Shown: positions 1 to 8,446 of the stretch, piece by piece
Numbering within the stretch: the stretch's first letter is position 1
How the letters are laid out: each line of letters starts with the position of its first letter
From: Thermoplasmatota archaeon
GTDB lineage: Archaea > Thermoplasmatota > E2 > DHVEG-1 > B18-G2
Reading direction: 5' to 3'
Length of the DNA: 64,000 nt
NCBI GenBank assembly: GCA_029259115.1
Contig: JAPDJO010000028.1
Location: forward strand, 18,593-82,592
Program-made: the position numbers and the translations under genes
Notes under the pieces: generated by a model
Seen by the model: only the letters and a program-made list of their open reading frames with translations
Told to the model about the DNA's origin: nothing
The model's database searches: none

Positions 1-7
1 GTTTCAT
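1..7 (-). CDS. 5' end of a leftward gene, cut by the window edge
   Basis: On the minus strand an ATG at 7..5 follows a strong Shine-Dalgarno sequence, GGAGGTG at 19..13, with a 5-nt spacer. Only Met-Lys and one further base lie in the window, so the product is unknown. It diverges from the gene at 100, so the roughly 90 bp between them must hold two promoters. Confidence 0.55.
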
Positions 8-68
8 ATATTCACCTCCTCTTTAGATCTCAGAGAAAACAGTTTTCTCTACTTAGGGTAACGGGATC

Positions 69-79
69 TATATTAAATA
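69..79 (+). promoter_or_regulatory. TATA box of the PP-loop gene
   Basis: TATTAAATA at 71-79 is centred about 25 nt before the ATG at 100. At the usual archaeal TATA-to-start distance the transcript would begin at or next to the start codon, so the mRNA is probably leaderless or nearly so. Confidence 0.5.
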
Positions 80-99
80 GTTTTGTATATTGTCAAAGG

Positions 100-933
100 A
101 TGACCAGATTCACAGATATCTACCTCAGAAGGGTGTTCAAAACTATCGAGAAAAATAGGCTTGTAGAAAACAGTGATAGGATATTTGTTGCTTTAAGTGG
201 AGGAAAAGATAGCGCAAGCTGCCTCTACTGTGTTAAAAGATTCGCTGACGAAAGGAACATAGATTGCGAAATAAAAGGTTTTTACATCAACCTAGACGAT
301 TCTCCAGAAGTTAGAGAACCGATAAAGAGCTTAGTGGAAAAACTGGACATAGAGCTTATAGAGATCGAGCCTCCAGATATTCGTAAATACAGAGGCTCAA
401 GACCCATATGTAGCGTTTGTGGAATCGTAAAGAGGTATCTGATGAATAAAATTCCTAGAGAGAAGGGAGCGACAAAGATCGCAACAGGTCACAATATGGA
501 TGATTTTATTGTTTTCTTTCTTAAGAATCTGGTAGGAAAGAACTATTCATGGATATCGAATTTCAAACCAAAAGTGGAATCTACACATCCAAAGTTACTG
601 ACCAGAATAAGACCTCTCTTCAACGTCGGGAATAGAGAAGATGAGAGATTTTGTGAGGAGATGAAGATACCTTACACAAAAAAGCATATATGCAGATTTA
701 AAGCCAGGGAATGCAGTTACAACAGGAAGAGAGATAATTGGTACAGCACCCTATACGAGATAGAGAAATGGAATAAGAGTTTCAGACAACAGATGATATC
801 TGCAATAGAAGACGTATCAACACTTTTCAAGAAGGAGGAAGATTTGAAAGAGTGCTCCATCTGCGGAGAACCTAGCAATAAGGAGATATGCGCTTATTGT
901 AGAATATTTGGAGATGCCTCGGGAGGGATTTGA
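100..933 (+). CDS. PP-loop tRNA 2-thiolation-type enzyme (TtuA/Ncs6/TtcA superfamily)
   Basis: This is a 277-aa adenine-nucleotide alpha-hydrolase fold protein. The PP-loop SGGKDS lies at about residues 34-39. A CSVCG motif near residue 103 and a later Cys in the AREC segment are the cysteines that bind a catalytic Fe-S cluster in TtuA/TtcA enzymes. A C-terminal CxxC...CxxC zinc knuckle (about residues 250-265) is present, but the N-terminal zinc ribbon typical of TtuA is absent. Family members adenylate a uridine or cytidine in tRNA and replace oxygen with sulfur; the target position here cannot be told. The last codons lie on the antisense strand of the tRNA-Phe gene. Family assignment is firm; substrate is inferred. 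Confidence 0.85.
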   Translation: MTRFTDIYLRRVFKTIEKNRLVENSDRIFVALSGGKDSASCLYCVKRFADERNIDCEIKGFYINLDDSPEVREPIKSLVEKLDIELIEIEPPDIRKYRGSRPICSVCGIVKRYLMNKIPREKGATKIATGHNMDDFIVFFLKNLVGKNYSWISNFKPKVESTHPKLLTRIRPLFNVGNREDERFCEEMKIPYTKKHICRFKARECSYNRKRDNWYSTLYEIEKWNKSFRQQMISAIEDVSTLFKKEEDLKECSICGEPSNKEICAYCRIFGDASGGI

Positions 934-988
934 ACCCTCGACTTCACGGTCTTCAGCCGTGCACTCTCCCAGGCTGAGTTACCGAGGC
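915..988 (-). tRNA. tRNA-Phe (GAA)
   Basis: The minus strand folds into a cloverleaf. The 7-bp acceptor GCCTCGG pairs with CCGAGGC, the D stem is ACTC/GAGT, the anticodon stem is CACGG/CCGTG with loop CTGAAGA (anticodon GAA), and the T stem is GAGGG/CCCTC with loop TTCAAAT. The discriminator is A, CCA is not encoded, and no intron is seen. G1 is one nucleotide after the stop codon of the upstream minus-strand gene (990-1331). The 3' end overlaps the convergent PP-loop gene by 19 bp. Confidence 0.95.
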
Positions 989-989
989 A

Positions 990-1331
990 TCAGGACAACA
1001 TATCGATTATGTTTTCAACTTCTTTATTTACATTATCAAGTGACTTTTTTAGATTTTCTATTACTGTTCTAAGCTTCTTTGTTGTAACAGCTCCTCTGGG
1101 AGATGGCTCTATAACGCCTTCCTGCTCGAGTACATGAAGGGAGTATCTTATCATGTGCTGTGGATACCCGGTCATCTCCGATAGCTTTATTATCCCTATA
1201 GGTTCATTTTTTATGACTAGATTGAGGATCTCAACGTGTCTCTTCAGAATGTCTACCTCGGATTCTATAACAGATGTTAATGTTACTTTTCCTCTCTCCT
1301 CTCTTTTAGTCCTCATCAAGCTTGCATACAT
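990..1331 (-). CDS. Winged-helix transcriptional regulator
   Basis: This 113-aa protein has an N-terminal basic/helical segment (residues 1-35), then a predicted winged helix-turn-helix at about 36-85. The segment IIKLSEMTGYPQHMIRYSLH reads as helix 2 and the recognition helix, followed by a wing with PSPRGAVTT. A C-terminal amphipathic helix (about 88-113) could mediate dimerisation. It resembles small archaeal wHTH regulators, but no specific family or ligand is recognised. The TGA stop is one nucleotide from G1 of tRNA-Phe on the same strand, so the mRNA and tRNA are probably one transcript. It is divergent from the radical-SAM gene at 1406 and may regulate that promoter (inference). Confidence 0.7.
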   Translation of the reverse strand: MYASLMRTKREERGKVTLTSVIESEVDILKRHVEILNLVIKNEPIGIIKLSEMTGYPQHMIRYSLHVLEQEGVIEPSPRGAVTTKKLRTVIENLKKSLDNVNKEVENIIDMLS

Positions 1332-1405
1332 GTTAGCATTTATATTGATTTCTATTTAGAATTTGGTCAAAAGTTTAATAAGTCCTCAAAACATTCAAAT
1401 TTTGG

Positions 1406-2704
1406 ATGTTAAAGAGGGAATTGAAAATTCTTCTCATAAGACCTGATAGTTTCTCTCTACGTGGTTTATTTGCCTTCAATTGGCCTCCATTAACTTTGTT
1501 ACAAATCGCAGCCGCCACACCTGAGGAGTACTCTGTTGAGATAATAGACGAATCCTTTGATAAAGTGAGATTTGATATAGATGTTGATCTTGTTGGCATA
1601 TCATTCGAGACATTGAATGCTCTAAGAGGTTATTGGATTGCTGACGAGTTCAGAAAGAAAGGTGTACCTGTGGTTATAGGGGGATGGCATGCTTCTGCTC
1701 TGCCTATGGAAGCAAAGGAACATGCAGATAGTGTTTACATTGGCGAAGCAGAAACTGGATGGAAAAATTTGTTGAAAGATTTTGAAAAAGGTTCATTGAA
1801 ACCTTTCTACAAATCAGATTTCGTAAAAGGGAAAGACATCCCTATACCTAGATACGATATTTTCGATAAAAGGCTATACGTGTATACTGTACAAGCAACT
1901 CGAGGATGTCCTTACGGTTGCGATTTCTGCAGTATATCAAACTCTCCGCTTGGAGGAAGAAAATACAGAACAAGACCTGTAGACATGATAATCAGAGAAC
2001 TCGAAAGGGTAAAACAAAAATTCGTTATATTTGTTGATCCATCGCTGAGCATAGACATTGCTTACACGAAGGAGCTCTTTAGAAAGATGTCAGATTTGAA
2101 TAAGCGATTTGCTTGTTTCGCAAACATCAATGTAGCTAATGATGATGAATTTCTAAAATTAGCAAGCGAAGCAGGATGTATAGCCCTCTCCATAGGTTTC
2201 GAAACTTTTTCAGAATCTGCAATGAGAGGATTAAAAAAATTACCTAAGGAGGTAGAGGTCTACCGGAAAGTTGTAAAAAAGATTCATGAGTATGGAATTG
2301 CTGTGCTGGGTTCTTTTGTTTTCGGTTTTGATGGCGACAAAAAGGATGTTTTTGAGAATTCTCTGAATCTAATGAGATACATAGATGTTGATTCAGTTGG
2401 AGTAAACATACTAACACCATTCCCAGGGACACCTTTATTCGACAAATTAGAAAGAGAAGGCAGGATACTAACTAAGGAGTGGTCAAGGTACAACATGAGA
2501 GATGTCGTTTTTCTTCCTAAGCATATGTCTCCCGAAGAGCTTAAGGAAGGAGCAAGCTATGTTGCAAAGGAGTTTTTCTCATGGAAGAATATCATAAACA
2601 AATTAATAACCACGATGAGGTATGGAATTTTGAGATCTTCATCCATAACATACTGGAACCTGGCACAGAGAAGAGCCTTTAAAAACATATGGAGATGGTT
2701 TTGA
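1406..2704 (+). CDS. B12-binding-domain radical SAM enzyme
   Basis: This is a 432-aa protein. Residues about 5-140 form a cobalamin-binding-type Rossmann domain (DLVGISFETL, VVIGGWHASALP, IGEAETGW). The radical SAM barrel follows, with the cluster motif CPYGCDFC (CX3CX2C) near residue 170, an FVDPSLS strand and a C-terminal FGFDGD/TPFPGTPL segment typical of the Elp3/MiaB/NifB-like group. Members methylate or rearrange diverse substrates, so the substrate is unknown. A TATA-like TTTAATA near 1372-1378 lies about 30 nt upstream of the ATG. pyrG follows after 54 bp with its own TATA box. Family confident, reaction not. Confidence 0.8.
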   Translation: MLKRELKILLIRPDSFSLRGLFAFNWPPLTLLQIAAATPEEYSVEIIDESFDKVRFDIDVDLVGISFETLNALRGYWIADEFRKKGVPVVIGGWHASALPMEAKEHADSVYIGEAETGWKNLLKDFEKGSLKPFYKSDFVKGKDIPIPRYDIFDKRLYVYTVQATRGCPYGCDFCSISNSPLGGRKYRTRPVDMIIRELERVKQKFVIFVDPSLSIDIAYTKELFRKMSDLNKRFACFANINVANDDEFLKLASEAGCIALSIGFETFSESAMRGLKKLPKEVEVYRKVVKKIHEYGIAVLGSFVFGFDGDKKDVFENSLNLMRYIDVDSVGVNILTPFPGTPLFDKLEREGRILTKEWSRYNMRDVVFLPKHMSPEELKEGASYVAKEFFSWKNIINKLITTMRYGILRSSSITYWNLAQRRAFKNIWRWF

Positions 2705-2717
2705 GAAACCAGAAACG

Positions 2718-2725
2718 ATTTAAAC
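2718..2725 (+). promoter_or_regulatory. TATA box of pyrG
   Basis: ATTTAAAC at 2718-2725 predicts a transcript start near 2747, about 12 nt before the ATG at 2759. No good Shine-Dalgarno sequence is seen. Confidence 0.4.
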
Positions 2726-2758
2726 AAAAAATCCTATTCATCTCTACTGTTGATAGAG

Positions 2759-4381
2759 ATGGTAAACTATATAGTTGTTACAGGTGGAGTCATATCTGGA
2801 TTAGGAAAGGGCATAACTACAGCATCCATAGGAAAAATCTTGCAGTTTTACAATTACAATGTCACGGCAATGAAGATAGACCCCTACATAAACTATGACG
2901 CAGGTACGCTGAGACCTACGGAGCATGGCGAAGTCTGGGTTACTGAGGATGGTGGAGAAATAGATCAAGATCTGGGGCACTATGAAAGATTTTTAGATAA
3001 AAATATACCCAAGTATCATAACATAACCACGGGTCAGGTGTATTATGCAGTTATAGAAAAAGAGAGAAGAGGAGAATATTTAGGCAAAACTGTTCAACCC
3101 ATACCTCATGTTACAGATGAAATCAAATCTAGAATAAGGAGGGCAGCCAAGGAAAATGTGGATTTCGTTCTTGTAGAGATAGGTGGAACGGTTGGAGATT
3201 ACGAGAATGTTCTTTTTCTCGAAGCAGTGAGACAGATGAAGCTGGAAGGAGAGAAGGTTCTCTTTGTTCATGTTACCTACGTGCCATCGATATCGACTTT
3301 GGGAGAGCAAAAAACAAAACCAACTCAGCACTCTGTAAAACTCCTGAGAGAAATAGGGATACAACCTGATTTTATAATAGCTAGATCCGAGCAACCTATA
3401 GATGATGTGAGAAAGGAAAAGATAGCTCTCTTCTGTAACGTTCATGAGGAGGATGTCATAGCTGATCCAGATATAGATAACATATATGCTGTTCCCCTTC
3501 TTTTCGAGGAGCAGGATCTTTCAAAGAAGATTTTAGAGAAGCTAGGTTTAAAGGGAAGGAGGAGAGGAAAGAAATACAGAGAATGGAAAGATTTCATAGA
3601 AAAAATCAGGTCCCTGAAGGAAGAGGTTAAGATAGGAATAGTTGGTAAGTATTTTGATATAGGATCCTTCAAACTCTTTGACTCCTACATCTCTGTTATA
3701 GAAGCGGTGAAGCATGCATCATGGAAAAATGGTTTTAAGCCTAAGATAGAATGGATAGACTCAAAAGATTTTGAGAAGGATAGGAAGAAACTGAAGATCC
3801 TTGATGGACTTGATGGCGTGATAGTACCTGGAGGGTTTGGATTGAGTGGTATAGAGGGGAAGATACTAACCATAGAATACTGCAGAAAGAAGAACATACC
3901 TTATCTTGGACTCTGTTTAGGTATGCAACTAGCTGTCGTTGAGTTCGCAAGGAACGTGTGTAAGTTAAAAGACGCAAACTCTACAGAAATAGACAAGAAC
4001 ACTCCTCACCCAGTAATAACATTCCTACCTGAGCAGAAGAAGATACTCAAGGAATCGAGATATGGAGCAACTATGAGATTGGGATCATATCCAGCCCATC
4101 TCAAAAAAGGAACTTTGGTGTACAAGTTATATGGCAAGGAGATAGTTTATGAGAGGCATAGGCATAGATATGAAGTTAATCCCGATTATGTAGAGATACT
4201 TGAAAAACACGGACTCGTTTTCTCTGGAAAATCTCCTGATGGTAAGTTAATGGAATTTCTTGAATTTCCAAAGAACAGATTCTTTGTCGCAACCCAGGCG
4301 CATCCTGAATTCAAATCCAGACCCATGAAACCTTCTCCTCTATTTGATGGTCTAATAAAAGCTGCTAAAGGATTGCTATGA
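2759..4381 (+). CDS. pyrG: CTP synthase
   Basis: This enzyme makes CTP from UTP, ATP and glutamine in the cytoplasm. The N-terminal amidoligase domain (about 1-265) carries the nucleotide loop TGGVISGLGKG and the GTVGDYEN segment. The C-terminal class I glutamine amidotransferase (about 285-535) has the nucleophile Cys in GLCLGMQLA and the His/Glu pair in AHPEF. Total length of 540 aa is normal. An in-frame TTG lies 9 nt earlier, but MVNYIVVTGG aligns with the usual family N terminus, so the ATG at 2759 is preferred. The stop overlaps the M50 protease start by 4 nt (ATGA), so the two are translationally coupled. Confidence 0.97.
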   Translation: MVNYIVVTGGVISGLGKGITTASIGKILQFYNYNVTAMKIDPYINYDAGTLRPTEHGEVWVTEDGGEIDQDLGHYERFLDKNIPKYHNITTGQVYYAVIEKERRGEYLGKTVQPIPHVTDEIKSRIRRAAKENVDFVLVEIGGTVGDYENVLFLEAVRQMKLEGEKVLFVHVTYVPSISTLGEQKTKPTQHSVKLLREIGIQPDFIIARSEQPIDDVRKEKIALFCNVHEEDVIADPDIDNIYAVPLLFEEQDLSKKILEKLGLKGRRRGKKYREWKDFIEKIRSLKEEVKIGIVGKYFDIGSFKLFDSYISVIEAVKHASWKNGFKPKIEWIDSKDFEKDRKKLKILDGLDGVIVPGGFGLSGIEGKILTIEYCRKKNIPYLGLCLGMQLAVVEFARNVCKLKDANSTEIDKNTPHPVITFLPEQKKILKESRYGATMRLGSYPAHLKKGTLVYKLYGKEIVYERHRHRYEVNPDYVEILEKHGLVFSGKSPDGKLMEFLEFPKNRFFVATQAHPEFKSRPMKPSPLFDGLIKAAKGLL

Positions 4382-5475
4382 TCGAAGAATATACCATAGA
4401 AAGGATAAAATCCGATGTTTCAAGATACTTTCCATTTTATGAATTCAAGGTAGGAGCAGATGGTATAGTTTTCTTCTGCAACATTAGGGAAGAAACTTTA
4501 GATTATGACTTTGAAAGATTAAGAGAGATTCTTTCAGATTATGGTTTCGTTCCAATCTTGAGGAAGGAAGGCGGGGAGTATACCTTATATGTAGTAAAAG
4601 CTAAGAAAAGAAAGGAAGTCTCGATCTGGGTCAATATATCTCTTCTTCTAGCAGCGATCTTGACCACAACACTAACAGGTTCTCTATTGGTTTGTGGAAA
4701 GGTAAACATGTGGGAATCTGGAGCAATAAGCGAGATGTTGAAAATCAAAAACCTAACAAGCGGCTTCTTCCAGTTTTCACTTCCCTTATTAACGATACTA
4801 GGATTCCATGAGATGGCTCACTATTACGCTTCTAAACTTCATGGAGTGAGAGCCTCGTTACCATTTTTTATTCCAATACCTCCTATTCTGAATCTCAACA
4901 TAGGAACATTCGGTGCACTAATTTCAAGTAAAGATCCAATACCTAATAGGAAAGCTCTATTTGATATAGGCTTGTCAGGTCCTCTGGCTGGTTTTCTAGT
5001 GGCTATCCCCATATCGATATATGGAATCTTGAACTCCACCCCTATCCCAAGAGCAGAGGTATCTGGTCAAATGTTTCTGCAGCCCCCTCCTCTATTTTCC
5101 CTGATAATAGAAACCATGATGAATTTACCTCAAGACTATACCCTCCTCTTACACCCTACAGCCTTTGCAGGATGGGTTGGACTAATAGTCACGGCTGTCA
5201 ATCTCTTCCCTATTGGTCAATTAGACGGAGGACACATCGCCAGAGCCGTACTTGGTGATAATCAAAGATATATAGGCTGGTTCTCTGTGATATTCCTATT
5301 GTTTACCGGATGGTTTTTCTTTGCGATCCTCATAGCACTAATGGTAGGCATATACCATCCGCCTCCACTGAATGATCTAACTCAAGTGGATAGGAAAAGA
5401 AAGCTTCTTTTTATAGTAGCAATGGTTGTTCTTGCCCTCTGTTTTGCACCGTTTCCCATCTATCAATCAGAGTGA
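4378..5475 (+). CDS. Site-2-protease-like M50 membrane metalloprotease
   Basis: This is a 365-aa polytopic membrane protein. Residues 1-80 are a soluble N-terminal domain. Several transmembrane segments follow, with the zinc motif HEMAH at 144-148 and the third-ligand motif NLFPIGQLDGGH at 275-286 (Asp283), both in membrane context. This is the intramembrane site-2 protease arrangement, which cleaves membrane-anchored regulators or signal peptides. The short cytosolic N-terminal domain is common in archaeal S2P homologues. It starts inside the pyrG stop codon, so its expression is tied to CTP synthase, although no functional link is known. Substrate unknown. Confidence 0.85.
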   Translation: MIEEYTIERIKSDVSRYFPFYEFKVGADGIVFFCNIREETLDYDFERLREILSDYGFVPILRKEGGEYTLYVVKAKKRKEVSIWVNISLLLAAILTTTLTGSLLVCGKVNMWESGAISEMLKIKNLTSGFFQFSLPLLTILGFHEMAHYYASKLHGVRASLPFFIPIPPILNLNIGTFGALISSKDPIPNRKALFDIGLSGPLAGFLVAIPISIYGILNSTPIPRAEVSGQMFLQPPPLFSLIIETMMNLPQDYTLLLHPTAFAGWVGLIVTAVNLFPIGQLDGGHIARAVLGDNQRYIGWFSVIFLLFTGWFFFAILIALMVGIYHPPPLNDLTQVDRKRKLLFIVAMVVLALCFAPFPIYQSE

Positions 5476-5484
5476 ATCGTAACC

Positions 5485-5492
5485 ATTTAATA
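5485..5492 (+). promoter_or_regulatory. TATA box of the 75-aa gene
   Basis: ATTTAATA at 5485-5492 lies 24 nt before the ATG at 5512, which predicts a leaderless mRNA. Confidence 0.45.
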
Positions 5493-5511
5493 CCTTTTAG
5501 AGAATAACCAT

Positions 5512-5739
5512 ATGATGAAAACATACCTGAAGATCTTCTTTAACAGCGAGGGTGCATCGCCTTCAGAGGTAAAGGATCAATTGATGAACATGGGATTCAA
5601 GGCTACCTCTGGAAACTACGATTTCGTATACGACTGGGGAGAGAAAGATGTCAAGATAGAGGATCTAATCTGGTTCGCAGATAAGGTTCATTCCGTTTTA
5701 AAAGGTTTGAAGGTATACTTCTCGATAGAAACTATCTAG
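5512..5739 (+). CDS. Small conserved-looking protein, function unknown
   Basis: This 75-aa protein looks like a small alpha/beta fold. It has a KTYLKIFFNSEG beta strand, a helix over SEVKDQLMNMGF, a VYDWGEKDVKIEDL stretch, a helix WFADKVHSVLK, and a final strand VYFSIET. The ferredoxin-like beta-alpha-beta-beta-alpha-beta pattern is my reading and not a family match. Two adjacent ATG codons (5512 and 5515) are possible starts; the TATA spacing favours 5512. Its stop codon overlaps the convergent trmJ stop by 8 bp. It has a gene-like composition and its own promoter, so it is very likely expressed. No function is assigned. Confidence 0.75.
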   Translation: MMKTYLKIFFNSEGASPSEVKDQLMNMGFKATSGNYDFVYDWGEKDVKIEDLIWFADKVHSVLKGLKVYFSIETI

Positions 5740-6436
5740 ATCTAAGCTTTTCTATAATCTCGCTCATTATTCCCATCATAGTATGATATTCCAGTTCCGT
5801 GAGTTTTGCCCTACCCAAGGCTCTTCTGAACGTGATCTCTGCCTTTTCTCTCTTATGAGTAGGATAATTTATAAGGTCTAATACCTGATTGAAGAATTCC
5901 ACCATCTTTTTCTTTTCTGTTACACCAACATTTCTATCTTTTACCCTCCTGTCAAATCTGTAAGAAAACAATTCATAAAGAACTATACCGACCGCATGAG
6001 ATAGGTTAAGAGAAGGATATTCTTTACTAGTAGGTATGTTAACCAGTATATCGCACTTCTTTATCTCCTCATTGTATAGACCATAGTCTTCTCTTCCAAA
6101 AAACAAACCAACTTTTCCATTAAAGTCTTTCATCTCTTCTACGAACTCCTTCAATGTATACGCCTTCCGGAGGCATGCCTTTCTATGCTCTTCTATAACC
6201 GAAGTGGTCGCAACAGCTAGATCTACGCTCTCCAGGGCTTCATCAAAACTTTGGAAAATTTTGGCTCTGTCTAGAATGTCTTTAGCATGCATAGCCATAA
6301 CATATGCAGGATCATCTAATTTACAAGGATTAACAAGATACAATTCTGAAACACCAAAATTTTTCATACATCTAGCCACTGAACCTACGTTTCCACTGTA
6401 TTTAGGTTCAACTAATATGACACAGGATCTTAACAT
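5732..6436 (-). CDS. trmJ: tRNA (cytidine/uridine-32-2'-O)-methyltransferase TrmJ-type SPOUT protein
   Basis: This 234-aa SPOUT-fold methyltransferase resembles the TrmJ branch of SpoU proteins. The N-terminal motif ILVEPKYSGNVGSVARCMKN provides the catalytic Asn/Arg region, the knot motif VGLFFGREDYGL is near residues 108-119, and IPTSKEYPSLNLSHAVGIVLYEL is motif 3 with SAM contacts. The C-terminal helical extension (about 165-234) is characteristic of TrmJ. The family uses SAM to 2'-O-methylate position 32 in tRNA anticodon loops. It is third in the operon proS, coiled-coil membrane protein, trmJ, and overlaps its upstream neighbour by one nucleotide (TAATG). Confidence 0.88.
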   Translation of the reverse strand: MLRSCVILVEPKYSGNVGSVARCMKNFGVSELYLVNPCKLDDPAYVMAMHAKDILDRAKIFQSFDEALESVDLAVATTSVIEEHRKACLRKAYTLKEFVEEMKDFNGKVGLFFGREDYGLYNEEIKKCDILVNIPTSKEYPSLNLSHAVGIVLYELFSYRFDRRVKDRNVGVTEKKKMVEFFNQVLDLINYPTHKREKAEITFRRALGRAKLTELEYHTMMGIMSEIIEKLRSR

Positions 6437-6816
6437 TATCTTAAACCTAACTTTTCCTCTTTTTCTCTAAGCATCCTTTCATACTTTTTCGGAAGTCTTT
6501 TAACTATAGATTCAAGCTCTGCTTTCTTCTTCACTAACTCTGATTTTCGATCTGTCTTTAACTCTTCCAACAGATATTTCCTCTTTTTGATGTAGTCATA
6601 GCTGTACCATCCTCCAACAAACAGCAGGACTATGCCAACCACTATAAGATAGTAATTCCAGTCACCAAAAAAGCTTGATAAGTTACTAGCTAAACCTAAA
6701 TCCGCTTCCCTGAAAAACAGCCATACTACGCTGGATACGAAAAAGATTATTCCAAGTATTAAGATTAGCAAACTCGCGGGCAATCTTATCTCTCTCCATA
6801 TCTTCAAGCGTATCAC
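6436..6816 (-). CDS. Two-TM membrane protein with C-terminal coiled coil
   Basis: This 126-aa protein has two transmembrane helices (about residues 13-34 and 53-71) separated by a short acidic loop. A strongly charged Lys/Glu helix (about 75-126) follows that should form a coiled coil in the cytoplasm. It is similar in layout to small archaeal DUF3198-like membrane proteins, but I do not claim a family match. It sits between proS (2-nt gap) and trmJ (1-nt overlap), so it is cotranscribed with tRNA genes. A role at the membrane or as a scaffold is speculation. Confidence 0.75.
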   Translation of the reverse strand: MIRLKIWREIRLPASLLILILGIIFFVSSVVWLFFREADLGLASNLSSFFGDWNYYLIVVGIVLLFVGGWYSYDYIKKRKYLLEELKTDRKSELVKKKAELESIVKRLPKKYERMLREKEEKLGLR

Positions 6817-6818
6817 CT

Positions 6819-8240
6819 CTAATATGTCTTAGCCAATCTCACTATAGTGACTCCATTTTTATCACATGATGCACATTTGTCTTTGACCGTGATCCTGTCT
6901 AAAGGTTCTCCAAGTGTTTTCATGTCCAACTCCTCCTCCATCCTGATTGCGCAATCCTTATTTCCACACCATGGGAGTTCAACTATATATCCCTTATATT
7001 TTTTGGCTTCTTCAATATTTTTTACCCTCACTATATGCGACTCCATGAATTCCTTTGCTCTCTGGTAGATGGTTTCGCTCATCAGGTTGAAGGTCTTATT
7101 TAACTCGTCAACAAGATTCTCTTCTCTCACCTCTATTCTCTCCCCTGTATCTCTCCTCGCTATGACGACAGTCCCTCTCTCGATTTCTTTAGGACCTATT
7201 TCTATCCTAACAGGAACTCCTTTCAATTCCCAGTCATAAAATTTGCTTCCCGGAGTATCTTCTCTCTCATCAACCAGGCTCTCGATCCCCTCTTTCTTGA
7301 GTTTCTCATTTATCTCTCTGCACCTATCAATTATTTCCTTCTCTCTTCCTTTGAAAATTATAGGGATAATGACAACCTTTATTGGAGATATGACTGGAGG
7401 AAGAATCAATCCTTTATTGTCACCATGTATCCCAACAATAGCTCCAAGTATCCTCTCGCTCATACCATATGTCGTTTGGTGACAAAACTTGTGAGTGCCA
7501 TCTTTATCTTCGTATGTTATATTGAATGGTCGAGCAAAGTTATCTCTATACTGATGAATAGAACCTAATTGCAGGGTTCTCCCTGAAGGCATCAATGTGT
7601 CTATACTTATCGTGTAATAAGCTCCAGCGAACTTATCCCAGTCTGGTCTCTTGTTGAATATAAAAGGTATACATAGTTTTCTGAAGAATCTCCGAGCTGT
7701 ATCTTTGTATTCTTCTATCTGTTTTTCTGCATCCTCAAAATCTACATGGCATGTATGAGCTTCGAAGAAATGAATTTCCCTAACCCTTATGAAAGCTCTA
7801 GTTTGCTTGGTCTCGTATCTGAAAGTATTGACTATCTGGAATATCTTTAGAGGAAGATCAGAATGAGATCTTATCCATAGGGAGAATAGTGGATACATAG
7901 CTGTTTCTGATGTAGGCCTCAATAACCATTTTTCTTCAAGCTCATTATCGCCAGCATGTGTAACCCAGAATACTTCTTGAGAAAATCCCTCAATATGCTC
8001 TTCCTCCTTCTTGAAGAACGATTCGGGTATGAGTAGAGGGAAGTACACCTCTTTGTGATTTGTCGAAAACATCTCTTCTCTTATCATAGAGTCTATGTTC
8101 TGCATTATCTGCCAGCCGTGTGGCTTCCATACGTTCATACCCTTTATAGGGTATCTCTTGTCACAAAGATCAGCAAGCTCGACTATCTCGTTGTACCACT
8201 CGTGGAAGTCTTCCTCTTTTTTTACCTTGGTCTCGGGCAT
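6819..8240 (-). CDS. proS: Prolyl-tRNA synthetase (archaeal/eukaryotic type)
   Basis: This 473-aa class II synthetase of the short archaeal type lacks the bacterial editing insertion. Motif 2 is seen as TFRYETKQTRAFIRVREIHF, with a preceding LRPTSETAMYPLF segment. The anticodon-binding domain starts near residue 285 (PIKVVIIPIIF). A C-terminal zinc-type domain has CGNKDCAIR and CASCDKNG, and ends in the conserved terminal Tyr (LAKTY). It charges tRNA-Pro. It is the first gene of a three-gene operon with a TATA box about 28 nt upstream of the ATG. Confidence 0.97.
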   Translation of the reverse strand: MPETKVKKEEDFHEWYNEIVELADLCDKRYPIKGMNVWKPHGWQIMQNIDSMIREEMFSTNHKEVYFPLLIPESFFKKEEEHIEGFSQEVFWVTHAGDNELEEKWLLRPTSETAMYPLFSLWIRSHSDLPLKIFQIVNTFRYETKQTRAFIRVREIHFFEAHTCHVDFEDAEKQIEEYKDTARRFFRKLCIPFIFNKRPDWDKFAGAYYTISIDTLMPSGRTLQLGSIHQYRDNFARPFNITYEDKDGTHKFCHQTTYGMSERILGAIVGIHGDNKGLILPPVISPIKVVIIPIIFKGREKEIIDRCREINEKLKKEGIESLVDEREDTPGSKFYDWELKGVPVRIEIGPKEIERGTVVIARRDTGERIEVREENLVDELNKTFNLMSETIYQRAKEFMESHIVRVKNIEEAKKYKGYIVELPWCGNKDCAIRMEEELDMKTLGEPLDRITVKDKCASCDKNGVTIVRLAKTY

Positions 8241-8262
8241 CCGAGAAGGAGAAGGGAATTTC

Positions 8263-8273
8263 TATAATTAAAA
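8263..8273 (-). promoter_or_regulatory. TATA box of the proS operon
   Basis: On the minus strand TTTTAATTATA (8273..8263) is centred about 28 nt before the proS ATG, so the leader would be only a few nucleotides long. Confidence 0.45.
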
Positions 8274-8446
8274 CTAACGTTACGTTCCCCTACCGTGCTA
8301 AAAGGTAACCTAGGGAAAGATATCCAACCGGTTGTTTCCTTAGAGTAAGTTCGACATCCGTGTATATTGTTAGAAAAACAAAAAATCCATCTTGACCTTT
8401 TTGTCCAAAATCTCTATATCTTTCTTTTTCACACTATATCAAATCT

